Part shown: one piece after another, positions 43,401 to 53,629 of the stretch
Numbering within the stretch: the stretch's first letter is position 1
Layout of the letters: every line of letters begins with the position of its first letter
Source: Porphyrobacter sp.
Lineage (GTDB): Bacteria; Pseudomonadota; Alphaproteobacteria; Sphingomonadales; Sphingomonadaceae
Length of the DNA stretch: 64,000 nt
Direction: 5' to 3'
NCBI GenBank assembly: GCA_016125555.1
Contig: WGLN01000017.1
Location: 62,001 to 126,000, forward strand
Notes under the pieces: model-generated
Database searches by the model: none
The model's input: the letters and a program-made list of their open reading frames with translations, nothing else
Told to the model about the DNA's origin: nothing
Position numbers and translations under genes: made by a program

Positions 43401-44078
43401 TTATGCTCTGGGCGCGTCGGCGGGGTCGTCGAGGCTGTAACCGAGGCCACGGATGGTCGTTATCACGTCTGCGCCGAGCTTCTTGCGGATGCGGGTGACG
43501 AACACCTCGATGGTGTTCGAATCCCGGTCGAAATCCTGATCGTAGATATGTTCGATGAGCTCGGTGCGGCTCACCACCTTGCCCTTGTGATGCATCAGGT
43601 AGGAGAGCAGCTTGTATTCCTGCGCGGTCAGCTTGACCGGCTCGCCGTTCAGCGTCACCCGGCCCGAGCGCGTGTCCAGCCGCACGTCGCCGGCGGTGAG
43701 TTCGCTCGAGGTGTTGCCCGAGGCGCGCCGGATCAGCGCGCGCAGGCGGGCGATCAGTTCCTCGGTCTGGAAGGGCTTGGCGAGATAATCGTCCGCCCCC
43801 GCATCGAGGCCTGCGACCTTGTCCGACCAGCTGTCACGCGCGGTCAGCACCAGCACCGGGAAGGTGCGCCCCTCGCGCCGCCACATCCCGAGCACGGTCA
43901 GCCCGTCGATCTCGGGCAGACCGAGGTCGAGGATCACCGCGTCGTAATCCTCGGTCGAGCCCATGAAGTGCCCGTCCTCGCCATCCACCGAAAGGTCGAC
44001 GGCATAGCCGTTGTGCTCCAGCGTCGACTTGAGCTGCGCGCCCAGCGTGGGCTCATCCTCGACGATCAGAATCCGCAT
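43401..44078 (-). CDS. Two-component response regulator, OmpR/PhoP family
   Basis: Transcription factor of 225 aa from the ATG at 44078. The receiver domain has the acidic pair in VEDE, phospho-acceptor D51 in ILDLGLPEIDG and the Lys in DDYLAKPF. The C-terminal winged helix has the OmpR-type LTAQEYKLLSYLMHHKGKVV and DSNTIEVFVTRIRKKLG. It is first in the operon with the histidine kinase. Confidence 0.95.
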   Translation of the reverse strand: MRILIVEDEPTLGAQLKSTLEHNGYAVDLSVDGEDGHFMGSTEDYDAVILDLGLPEIDGLTVLGMWRREGRTFPVLVLTARDSWSDKVAGLDAGADDYLAKPFQTEELIARLRALIRRASGNTSSELTAGDVRLDTRSGRVTLNGEPVKLTAQEYKLLSYLMHHKGKVVSRTELIEHIYDQDFDRDSNTIEVFVTRIRKKLGADVITTIRGLGYSLDDPADAPRA

Positions 44079-44230
44079 GTTCCACCATTTTCCTGCTGCA
44101 TGGACGGCGGTTTGGTGCGCCTTTGCCGCGCCAGCGTCAAGCAAGCCCGGACGGTGGGCGGGCCGCCTGTCCCCCGTTCATGCGGCACTCAGCGCCCCGC
44201 TCTCAGCGCGCCACCCTCACCGCGCCACCC

Positions 44231-44548
44231 TCACCGCGAACGTCCGATCACCCGCCCGGTGCGCGCGTCGACATCGACATAGGTCACGCGCCCGTCGCGG
44301 ATGAACTTGAGCCGATAGGCGCGCGCGGTCGAATCATAGGCCGGGCCGAGATATTCGCTGCCCTGCATCTGCGGCAGGATGCGGCGTTCGATCTCGCGCA
44401 GCGAAAGCTGGGTGCCGGCCTGCGCCTCGCGCCGCGCTTCGCCCTGATCGCCGCGCTGCTGTTCCTGCTGCGCGGCGGCGGGCACGGCCACGCCCGCCAG
44501 CGCGAAGGCGGCGAGAACGGCGGCAGCGGGGGTGCGAAGCAGCGTCAT
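44231..44548 (-). CDS. PepSY-like small secreted protein
   Basis: Protein of 105 aa from the ATG at 44548. A signal peptide (LAAFALAGVAVPAAAQ) is followed by a Gln/Arg-rich linker and a PepSY-like domain (LREIERRILPQMQG, then YRLKFIRDGRVTYVDVDART and the GRVIG end). Genes of this kind often neighbour two-component systems, as here. The stop codon lies inside a short tandem duplication of GCGCCACCCTCACC. Confidence 0.75.
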   Translation of the reverse strand: MTLLRTPAAAVLAAFALAGVAVPAAAQQEQQRGDQGEARREAQAGTQLSLREIERRILPQMQGSEYLGPAYDSTARAYRLKFIRDGRVTYVDVDARTGRVIGRSR

Positions 44549-44597
44549 GATGCTGTCATGCCTAGCCAAGGGGCGTTGAACAAGGTGTGAATGGGGC

Positions 44598-45347
44598 CTA
44601 GCGCCGCGCGGCGCCATCGCCCCTCACCAGTTCGTACTTGATCGCGATGCTCACGCCGGTCGAAACCATTCCCGGCTGCACGGGGACCCGGCTGCCGGTC
44701 ACCACGATCTTGTCCGCGCGCATCATCGCCTGCTCGGGCATGGGCGCGCTGCCCTGCAGGGCCTCGCTGATCGCCAGCACCCGCACGCCGTCGTAGCCGA
44801 GCATCCGCGCATAGGCTTCGGCGCGGTCCTGCGCCTTCGCGATCGCCCGCTTGCGGGCCGCGTCCTTGGCCGCCGCATCGTCCTCGATCGAAAAGGTCGG
44901 GCCGGAAAGATCGGTCGCGCCGGCGGCGACCAGCGCATCGAGCACCTCGCCCGCCGCGTCGATGCGGCGCAGGGTGACACTCACACGGTTCGACACCTGA
45001 TAGCCGCGGAACACCTGCCGCTGGCCCTCACGGTCGTAATCGTAGCGCGCGCTCAGGTTGATGCCGCTGGTCTGGATGTCCTTCTCGGCGATGCCGAGCG
45101 CCTTGAGCCGCGCGATGACCTTGTCCATCTGCGCCGAGTTCGTCCTGAGGGCCTCGACGGCGGTGCTCGCCTCGCTGGTCACGCCCGCGCCGATGGTGGC
45201 GATGTCGGGCGCGACGGTGACCGCCTCGAACACGTCGAGTTCGACCACCGGGCCGCTGGCGGCGATATCGACATCGGCCGCACGGGCGGCGACGGCAGGC
45301 AGCGCAAGCGCGCCGGCGGCGGCCAGAACAAGAGCGGGTCGGATCAT
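44598..45347 (-). CDS. SIMPL domain-containing periplasmic protein (DUF541)
   Basis: Protein of 249 aa with a signal peptide ending AARA-A. The SIMPL/DUF541 family is beta-rich; features include VTVAPDIATIGAGV, SGINLSARYDYD, and the regular helix KDAARKRAIAKAQDRAEAYA. Members are exported and linked to oxidative stress defence in E. coli (YggE), but the molecular role is unknown. The upstream region faces the divergent ABC-F gene. Confidence 0.9.
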   Translation of the reverse strand: MIRPALVLAAAGALALPAVAARAADVDIAASGPVVELDVFEAVTVAPDIATIGAGVTSEASTAVEALRTNSAQMDKVIARLKALGIAEKDIQTSGINLSARYDYDREGQRQVFRGYQVSNRVSVTLRRIDAAGEVLDALVAAGATDLSGPTFSIEDDAAAKDAARKRAIAKAQDRAEAYARMLGYDGVRVLAISEALQGSAPMPEQAMMRADKIVVTGSRVPVQPGMVSTGVSIAIKYELVRGDGAARR

Positions 45348-45449
45348 CGGCAATTCCTCCTTGATATCGCCCGGCTTTGGCCCAGCCGAGCTTTCGCGGC
45401 ACTGAACCGCCTTGTGGTGGGGCAGCCAAGCCCCTAACTGGCGCGGTTC

Positions 45450-47269
<1,820 letters not shown>

Positions 47270-47273
<4 letters not shown>

Positions 47274-47872
47274 GCCGCGAGAGCGCGGCCGAGGCCCTGC
47301 GTCGGCGCATCGCCGCCTGCACTTTGTGCGCGGCGCACCTCCCGCTCGGCCCCCGTCCGGTGGCGCGCTTCTCGTCCACCAGCCGCCTGCTGATCGTCGG
47401 ACAGGCGCCCGGCACCAAGGTTCACGCCAGCGGCGTGCCGTGGGACGACGACAGCGGCGAGCGCCTGCGCGGCTGGCTCGGGATCGACAGGGCGACGATG
47501 TATGACGCGGCCCGCGTCGCGATCGTGCCGATGGGGTTCTGCTACCCGGGCAAGGCCAGCGGCGGGGACGCGCCGCCGCGCCGGGAATGCGCGCCGCAGT
47601 GGCATGACGCGGTCCTCGACGTGCTGCCCGAGGACCGCCTCACCCTGCTGGTCGGCACCTATGCGCAAGCCCACTACCTCCCCCACCTGCGCCGCCTGAC
47701 CATGACCGAGCGGGTGCGGCGCTTCGGCGCGGACCTGCCCTTCATTGCGCTCCCCCACCCGGCCTGGCGCTCGCGCATCTGGATGGGCAGGCACCCGTGG
47801 TTCGAGGCCGATATCCTGCCTCGCCTCCGCAGCCTCGTCGCGGCGCGGCTGGAGCCTGTTGGAGACACATGA
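47270..47872 (+). CDS. Uracil-DNA glycosylase family protein with four iron-sulfur cysteines
   Basis: Protein of 200 aa. The start is a TTG at 47270 overlapping the ABC-F stop (TTGA); no in-frame ATG lies before the conserved N-terminus. C17-x2-C20 and C91-x15-C107 match the [4Fe-4S] cysteine spacing of family 4 type glycosylases. The uracil-binding motif IVGQAPG and the C-terminal HPAW (in place of HPS) are visible. Base excision repair of uracil is the likely role. The changed second motif means the activity is not certain. Confidence 0.82.
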
Positions 47873-47911
47873 GACACTGTCCAGGACAGGAAAATCCCAG
47901 CGCGCCGCACC

Positions 47912-48394
47912 TCAGGTGATGCGGTAGAACTCCGCCACCCTCTCGAGCGCGATGCGGAGCACCAGCTTGCCGCTCCTCGCCGGCCAGCCGAGCGTCCTTT
48001 CCGCCTCCGGCAGCGCCTCGCCCGCGCAGACCACGCGCCACAGGATGTCCTCCAGCCCCTTGCCCGCCGCGCTGATCGCGCCGTCGAAGCGGCGGCGGGC
48101 GGCGATCTGGCGCTCGCTCGGGGAGAGGCCCCGTTCGCCGGTGGTCTTCACCCGCACCGGGTCCCAGCGCATCGTGATGCTCGCGGAGAGCTGCGCGCGC
48201 TCGTAGTCGCTGCGCAGCGCCTCGCCCGCGTCGAACAGCCGGTCGGTAAGGTGCCCACGCGCATGAAGCCAGGCGAGCGGGCTTTCGGCGAGGTTGACGG
48301 CGACCGTGCGGCTCGGGCGCCGGGCGCCGCCCGGCGTGGAGGAGCGGCGCGGCCCTTCGGAGGTGAGTTCGCGTTCGACCAGCTGGCGCTTCAT
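47912..48394 (-). CDS. DUF6456 domain-containing protein
   Basis: Protein of 160 aa of unknown function, found in alphaproteobacteria. The family-typical parts are visible: ESPLAWLHARG, GEALRSDYERAQLSASITMRW, then ILWRVVCAGEALPEAERTLG and the end WPARSGKLVLRIALERVAEFY. The N-terminus is basic. It is divergent from the XRE/S24-like regulator gene, with about 100 bases between. Confidence 0.78.
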   Translation of the reverse strand: MKRQLVERELTSEGPRRSSTPGGARRPSRTVAVNLAESPLAWLHARGHLTDRLFDAGEALRSDYERAQLSASITMRWDPVRVKTTGERGLSPSERQIAARRRFDGAISAAGKGLEDILWRVVCAGEALPEAERTLGWPARSGKLVLRIALERVAEFYRIT

Positions 48395-48461
48395 TCTGTG
48401 TTCTCCCTAGGCCCCGTGCAGGACAGCGCTTGCCAAAGCGGCGCATCTGTAGGAAAGGGAA

Positions 48462-48474
48462 AACCAGATTGGTT
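48462..48474. promoter_or_regulatory. Palindrome AACCA-GAT-TGGTT before the XRE gene
   Basis: Perfect 5-bp arms flank a 3-base centre, 23 bases before the GTG start, in the divergent region with the DUF6456 gene. It is possibly an autoregulatory operator. Short arms mean chance occurrence is possible. Confidence 0.35.
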
Positions 48475-48497
48475 ATTGAACAGGGACAAGGTCAGCC

Positions 48498-49076
48498 GTG
48501 CTCAACCGCATCCGCGACATCCGCAAGGCCAAGGGGCTGACCCTCGCCGATCTCGCCGCGGCCTGCACCCCGCCGACCACCGCGCAGACCATCGGGCGGC
48601 TCGAGACCGGCACGCGCCAGCTCTCGCTCGCCTGGATGAACCGCATTGCCGCCGCGCTCGGGGTCGACCCGGCAAGCCTGATGCGCGCCGAGGCGGGAGA
48701 GCCGGCGCGGATCGTCGCCGAACTCGGCGCGAACGGCCCCGAGGCGCTCGGCGCCCCGCGCGAGGCGCTGCTGCCGAGCGAGCTTGCCGCCGCCGACGGC
48801 CCTGCCCCGCTGGTGCTGGCGGTGCGCGCGAGCGTGGGCGAATATCGCCCCGGCGACCTCGTGTGGCTGCGCCCGATCGCGCCGGACGACGCAGGGCGGG
48901 CGATCAATCGCGACTGCCTCGTCCCCCGGCCCGGCGGGCGCTTCGCCTTCGGGCGGCTGATCGACCGCCGGGGCACGCTGGTCGGCCTGCTGCCGCCGGG
49001 CGCAGGGGTGAAGCAGGTGGTGGTCGACAACCCGCCCTGGATCGCGGTGGCCATGATGCTGGTTAGGGAGCTTTAA
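48498..49076 (+). CDS. XRE-family regulator with S24/LexA-like C-terminal domain
   Basis: Protein of 192 aa starting at a GTG. The N-terminal helix-turn-helix (IRDIRKAKGLTLADLAAACT, QTIGRLETGTRQLSLAWMNR) is followed by a linker and a beta-rich C-terminal half (GEYRPGDLVWLRPI, CLVPRPGGRFAFGRLI) resembling the peptidase S24 fold of LexA and phage repressors. The Ser-Lys dyad of self-cleaving members is not evident, so it is probably a dimerisation or ligand domain. Confidence 0.82.
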   Translation: MLNRIRDIRKAKGLTLADLAAACTPPTTAQTIGRLETGTRQLSLAWMNRIAAALGVDPASLMRAEAGEPARIVAELGANGPEALGAPREALLPSELAAADGPAPLVLAVRASVGEYRPGDLVWLRPIAPDDAGRAINRDCLVPRPGGRFAFGRLIDRRGTLVGLLPPGAGVKQVVVDNPPWIAVAMMLVREL

Positions 49077-49101
49077 CCGCGATGCGCGCAGGACCGGCGG
49101 C

Positions 49102-50283
49102 GTGAGACACGTCCTCGCCCTGTCGACGCTCTATCCCAACCCCGCTTCGCCGCGGTTCGGGACCTTCGTCGCACGCTCGCTCGAGGCGCTGGCGAAACGC
49201 GGGGACTGGCGGGTGACGGTGGTGAACCCGATCGGCCTGCCGCCGCTCGCGCTCGGGCGCTACCGCCCGCTCGCCGACCTGCCCGAGGCGAGCGAGGAAG
49301 GCGGCATCGCCGTCCACCGCCCCCACTTCACGCTGATCCCGCGCATCGGCGCGCGGCGCAACGCCGCCGCCATCGCCCGCGCCGCGCTGCCGCTGATCCG
49401 CCGCATCCATGCCGAGACCCCGATCGACGTGCTCGACGCGCAGTTCTTCTTCCCCGACGGCCCCGCCGCCGCCGAGATCGCCCGCGCGATGGGCCTGCCG
49501 CTGTCGATCAAGGCGCGCGGCAGCGACATCGCCTTCTGGGGCGAGCGCGATTTCGCGCGCGCGCAGATGCTGGATGCCGCCGAGACCGCTGCCGGGCTGC
49601 TCGCCGTCAGCCGCGATCTTGCCCGCCAGATGGCGGCGCTGGGCATGGAGGAGCGCAAGATCACGGTCCACTACACCGGCTTGGACCGCGACCGCTTTCG
49701 CCCGCTCGAACACACCCAGTTGCGCCGTCAGCTCTCCGAGGAGCTGGGCTTCGCCATGCCCGACAATGCCCCGCTCATCGCCTGCGTGGGCGCGCTGATC
49801 GAGCGCAAGGGGCAGGGCATCGCCATCGAGGCGCTGCGCGACATTCCCGGCGCGCGGCTGGTGCTGGTGGGCAAGGGCGAGGACGAGGCGCGCCTGCGCG
49901 CTCTGGCGGACAGCGAGGGGGTGGCCGAGAGGGTGTTCTTTGCCGGCTCGGTCGATCACGACATGATGCCGCTGATCCTCTCGGCGGCCGACGTCATGGC
50001 CCTGCCGACGGTGAGCGAGGGACTCGCCAATGCCTGGGTCGAGGCGCTCGCCTGCGGCACCCCGGTGGTGACCACCGACGTCGGCGGTGCGCGCGAGCTG
50101 ATTTCCTGCGACACCGCCGGGCGGCTGGTCGAGCGCAACCCCGCGGCGGTGGCGGCGGGGATCAACGCGGTGCTCAACGCCCCGCCCCGGCGCGAGGCGG
50201 TCGCGGCGCTGACCGAGGGCTTCAGCTGGGAGGCGAACGCCGCAGGGCTGGCGGCGCATTACGTTTCGTTGATTGCCGGCTGA
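49102..50283 (+). CDS. Glycosyltransferase family 4 protein
   Basis: GT-B fold sugar transferase of 393 aa from a GTG start. The N-terminal domain has LYPNPASPRFGTFV; the C-terminal domain has GALIERKGQGIAIEAL, a common GT4 motif, VFFAGSVDHDMMPLILSAAD, and the nucleotide-sugar EX7E-type segment PTVSEGLANAWVEALACGTP. Donor and acceptor are unknown; exopolysaccharide or glycolipid synthesis is likely. It stands alone, 25 bases after the XRE gene. Confidence 0.92.
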   Translation: MRHVLALSTLYPNPASPRFGTFVARSLEALAKRGDWRVTVVNPIGLPPLALGRYRPLADLPEASEEGGIAVHRPHFTLIPRIGARRNAAAIARAALPLIRRIHAETPIDVLDAQFFFPDGPAAAEIARAMGLPLSIKARGSDIAFWGERDFARAQMLDAAETAAGLLAVSRDLARQMAALGMEERKITVHYTGLDRDRFRPLEHTQLRRQLSEELGFAMPDNAPLIACVGALIERKGQGIAIEALRDIPGARLVLVGKGEDEARLRALADSEGVAERVFFAGSVDHDMMPLILSAADVMALPTVSEGLANAWVEALACGTPVVTTDVGGARELISCDTAGRLVERNPAAVAAGINAVLNAPPRREAVAALTEGFSWEANAAGLAAHYVSLIAG

Positions 50284-50290
50284 AGCCGGC

Positions 50291-50317
50291 GCAGACCCCC
50301 GCGGGCGGGAGGTCTGC
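50291..50317. terminator. Hairpin between convergent glycosyltransferase and secF genes
   Basis: GCAGACC (50291-50297) pairs with GGTCTGC (50311-50317), extended inward by CCC/GGG, in the 57-base convergent gap. It has no T run on either side but lies at the right place for a shared terminator. Confidence 0.5.
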
Positions 50318-50340
50318 CGTTCACGAAGCGACCGCGAAAA

Positions 50341-51318
50341 CTACGCCTCGCCGCGCGCGATGCGCTCCTGCCGGTCGGCGGCGTTCTCGGTCGGCACGAA
50401 GCTAGTCGAGGTGACGCCCATCCAGATCAGCAGGGGACCTGCCATGTAGATCGACGAATAGGTGCCGATGAACAGGCCCACGGTGATCGCCGCGACCATG
50501 CCGAACAGGCTCGGCGGGCCGAAGACCAGCAGCGGGATCAGCGCCACGAACAGCGTCAGCGAGGTCATGATGGTGCGCGCCAGCGTCTCGTTCACCGACA
50601 GGTCGAGCAGCTCGGCGAGCGGCATCTTGCGGAACTTCTTGAGGTTCTCGCGGATGCGGTCGTAGACGACGATGGTGTCGTTGAGCGAGTAGCCGATGAT
50701 CGCGAGGATCGCCGCGACGATCTGCAGCCCGAACTCCATCTGGGTGAGCGCGAACATGCCCAGGGTCAGCGACACGTCGTGGAACAGCGCGAACAGCGCG
50801 CCCACGCCGAACTGCCATTCGAAGCGCACCCAGATGTAGACCGCCACCGCCGCCATCGCCGCGAGCAGCGCGAGGATCGCCTGGTTGCGGAACTCGCCCG
50901 CGACCTTGCCCGACACGGTGTCGTTGCCGTCCTTGCGCGCATCGGGATACTGCTTGACGATCGCGGCGATCACCTTGTTGCCGATCTCGGTGGCCGCGCC
51001 GGGGGTTTCCTCGGCCCCCTCGGGCAGGGGAACGCGGATCGAGACCGACTTGGGCCCGCCGAACTCCTGAACCACCGGCTCGCCGTAGCCGAGCCCTTCG
51101 ACCAGTTCGCGCAGGCTCGGGATCGGCGCCTGTTCGCGCTGCTCGAAGGTCAGGCGCACTTCCTGCCCGCCGGCGAAATCGACGCCGAAATTGAGGCCCT
51201 GGGTCAGCACCGCCGCCCAGCTTCCGGCGATCAGGATGATGCTGACCACGAAGAACGGGATGCGCAGCTTCAGGAACTTGATGTTGGTATCGTCGGGGAC
51301 GAGCTTGAGGAGTTTCAT
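50341..51318 (-). CDS. secF: Protein translocase subunit SecF
   Basis: Membrane subunit of 325 aa that, with SecD, uses the proton gradient to help proteins leave the Sec channel. The first helix is followed by the periplasmic domain (GLNFGVDFAGGQEVRLTF), then five helices with the family segment ILAIIGYSLNDTIVVYDRIRE. It starts 13 bases after secD. Confidence 0.97.
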   Translation of the reverse strand: MKLLKLVPDDTNIKFLKLRIPFFVVSIILIAGSWAAVLTQGLNFGVDFAGGQEVRLTFEQREQAPIPSLRELVEGLGYGEPVVQEFGGPKSVSIRVPLPEGAEETPGAATEIGNKVIAAIVKQYPDARKDGNDTVSGKVAGEFRNQAILALLAAMAAVAVYIWVRFEWQFGVGALFALFHDVSLTLGMFALTQMEFGLQIVAAILAIIGYSLNDTIVVYDRIRENLKKFRKMPLAELLDLSVNETLARTIMTSLTLFVALIPLLVFGPPSLFGMVAAITVGLFIGTYSSIYMAGPLLIWMGVTSTSFVPTENAADRQERIARGEA

Positions 51319-51331
51319 GGGCTTCGCTCCC

Positions 51332-52930
51332 TTAGATGGCGATATCGTTGGGCCGCGCCTTGCGCAGCCAGCCGGCGACCCACATGCGGGTCAGGGTCAC
51401 GCCGGTAAAGACCGAGGTGAACAGGCCGATCACCAGCACCACCGCAAAGCCCTTCACCGGGCCCGAGCCGAAGGCGAACAGCGCCACCCCGGCGATGAAG
51501 TTGGTGAGGTTGGCGTCCCAGATCGCGCGGCTGGCCTCGCGGTAGCCGGTCTCGACCGCAGCGACGACCTTGCGGCCGCGCTTGCGCTCCTCGCGGATGC
51601 GCTCGTTGATCAGCACGTTGGCATCGACCGCCGCGCCGATGGTTATGACGAAACCGGCGATCCCCGGCAGGGTGAGCGTGGTGTTGAGCCCGGCCATCAG
51701 CCCGAGCAGCATCGCCACGTTGAACACCAGCGCGATGGTCGCGTAGATGCCGAAGCGGCCATAGGTGGCGATCATCAGCACGATCACCGCAAGGCTGCCG
51801 ATCGCCATCGCGATCAGCCCCTTTCGGATCGAATCCGCGCCGAGGTCAGGCCCGACAGTGCGCTCCTCGATCACCTGCAGCGGCACCGGCAGCGCGCCGG
51901 AATTGAGCGCGATCGCCAGTTCGTTGGCGCTTTGGGCGTTGAAGCTGCCCGAAATCTGCGCCCGCCCGCCGAGGATCGGCTCGTTGATGTTGGGTGCGGA
52001 GAGCACCTGTCCGTCGAGGATGATCGCGAAGGGCTTGCCCACGTTCTCGCGGGTCAGCTTGGCGAACTTGGCCCCGCCCTGGCTGTCGAAGGCGATGTTG
52101 ACGACGCTCTCGTTGGTCTTGGGGTCCTTGCCGGCCTGCGCGTCGGTGAGGTTGTCGCCGCGGATGCCGCCGAGCCGCCGCACCGCGATCGCCGTGCCGG
52201 CGCCGGGCGTGCCGGGCGCATAGGGAACGATCTCGCTGCCCGGAGGCGCGATCCCGGCCTGCACGTCGCTGGGCAGGGCGTTCAGATCGACCAGCTTGAA
52301 CTCGAGCTGCGCGGTCTTGCCGAGCAGGCTCTTGAGCGCGGCCGGGTCTTCGAGGCCCGGCACCTGCACCACGATTCGCGTGTCGCCCTGGCGGATGATC
52401 GTCGGCTCGCGGGTGCCGAGCTCGTCGATGCGGCGGCGCACCACTTCGGTGGCGCTTTCCATCGCGTTGTCGAGCGCGGCGTCGATCCCCGACTGGGTGG
52501 GGGTGAGCACGACGCGCTGCCCGTCGACCACCGAAAGATCCCATTCGCGGGTCAGGTTGGCGCCCTGCATCACCGGCTCGAGCAAGCCGCGCGCACGGTC
52601 GATGTCGGCGGGGCTGTCGAGCATGAAGCTGAGCCGCCCGTCACCGGTCGAGACGTCGCCGATGCGGATGCGCGGCTTGGCGTTGCGCATCAGCTGGCGG
52701 ACGTTTTCCTCCATGTTCTCGAGCCGCTGGGCGCGGATGTCCGCGGCCTTGGCCTCGAGAAGGAGGTGCGAGCCGCCCGCGAGGTCGAGCCCGAGATTGA
52801 CTTCCGGGTCGGGCAGGGCCGAGGGCCAGTCGAGCCCCGAGACACTGAACAGCGAGGGTAGCGAAAGCGCCGCGAAGGCCAGCGTCAGCCCCCACAGCCA
52901 GAGCTTCTTCCAAAGGGGAAATTCGAGCAT
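51332..52930 (-). CDS. secD: Protein translocase subunit SecD
   Basis: Membrane partner of SecF, 532 aa. After helix 1 comes LGLDLAGGSHLLLE, the large periplasmic P1 domain with VVRRRIDELGTREPTI, and then the RND-like helices with GAAVDANVLINERIREERKRG, which holds the proton-path Asp. It lies between yajC and secF in the standard order. Confidence 0.97.
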   Translation of the reverse strand: MLEFPLWKKLWLWGLTLAFAALSLPSLFSVSGLDWPSALPDPEVNLGLDLAGGSHLLLEAKAADIRAQRLENMEENVRQLMRNAKPRIRIGDVSTGDGRLSFMLDSPADIDRARGLLEPVMQGANLTREWDLSVVDGQRVVLTPTQSGIDAALDNAMESATEVVRRRIDELGTREPTIIRQGDTRIVVQVPGLEDPAALKSLLGKTAQLEFKLVDLNALPSDVQAGIAPPGSEIVPYAPGTPGAGTAIAVRRLGGIRGDNLTDAQAGKDPKTNESVVNIAFDSQGGAKFAKLTRENVGKPFAIILDGQVLSAPNINEPILGGRAQISGSFNAQSANELAIALNSGALPVPLQVIEERTVGPDLGADSIRKGLIAMAIGSLAVIVLMIATYGRFGIYATIALVFNVAMLLGLMAGLNTTLTLPGIAGFVITIGAAVDANVLINERIREERKRGRKVVAAVETGYREASRAIWDANLTNFIAGVALFAFGSGPVKGFAVVLVIGLFTSVFTGVTLTRMWVAGWLRKARPNDIAI

Positions 52931-53000
52931 TGCGTCTCAGGTCTCGCGCAAAGGGGTGCCGGTTGCCCGAAGGGCGTCGGTTAAGGGCCGCAAGGGGCCG

Positions 53001-53333
53001 CTAGTCGTTGGCGGGCGATCCGCCGGGCGGAATGATGTCGCCGATCGTCGACTTGATCGCCTTGACCCGGACATTGGTGCCAAGCTCGATCTCGACGAAG
53101 GTGTCGTCGACCTTGATGACCTTGCCCACGAGGCCCCCGGCGGTGACGACCTGGTCGCCCTTCTTGACGCCGGCGACCTTCTGCTGGTGTTCCTTCTGGC
53201 GCTTCATCTGCGGGCGGATGATCAAGAACCAGAAGATCGCGATCATGCCGATGAAGGGGATGGCCTGGATCCATCCGCTCGGTGCGGCAGGTGCGCCCGC
53301 TCCGGCGGCGGCGGCGAGGAGGTCGATTGTCAT
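53001..53333 (-). CDS. yajC: Preprotein translocase subunit YajC
   Basis: Small membrane protein of 110 aa, first gene of the yajC-secD-secF operon. One helix (IQAIPFIGMIAIFWFLI) is followed by RPQMKRQKEHQQKVAGVKKG, DQVVTAGGLVGKV and the SH3-like domain typical of the family. Confidence 0.96.
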   Translation of the reverse strand: MTIDLLAAAAGAGAPAAPSGWIQAIPFIGMIAIFWFLIIRPQMKRQKEHQQKVAGVKKGDQVVTAGGLVGKVIKVDDTFVEIELGTNVRVKAIKSTIGDIIPPGGSPAND

Positions 53334-53530
53334 GCGTTGAAGCCTGTCAGATCCCGTGATGGCAAGGCGAGGCGAGCGCCCCGTGCGTTCAAGTGGGCGC
53401 GCCTAGCAGCAATGCAAGCGGGCGGCAATCATGGGGCTGCGGGCGGTGCACACATGCAACACCCGCTTTCCCGACCAAACCCGCTTGCCAGCCCCGGACG
53501 CGCGCCCTATAGGCGCCGCTCCACTGGTCG

Positions 53531-53607
53531 CGGGACGTAGCGCAGCCTGGTAGCGCATCACACTGGGGGTGTGGGGGTCGGAGGTTCGAATCCTCTCGTC
53601 CCGACCA
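53531..53607 (+). tRNA. tRNA-Pro (anticodon GGG)
   Basis: Cloverleaf of 77 bases: acceptor CGGGACG/CGTCCCG, D arm GCGC..GCGC, anticodon arm TCACA-CTGGGGG-TGTGG giving GGG, T arm GGAGGTTCGAATCCTC, discriminator A and encoded CCA (53605-53607). Confidence 0.96.
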
Positions 53608-53629
53608 GTGGTTTCTCCCCCGAAGGATT

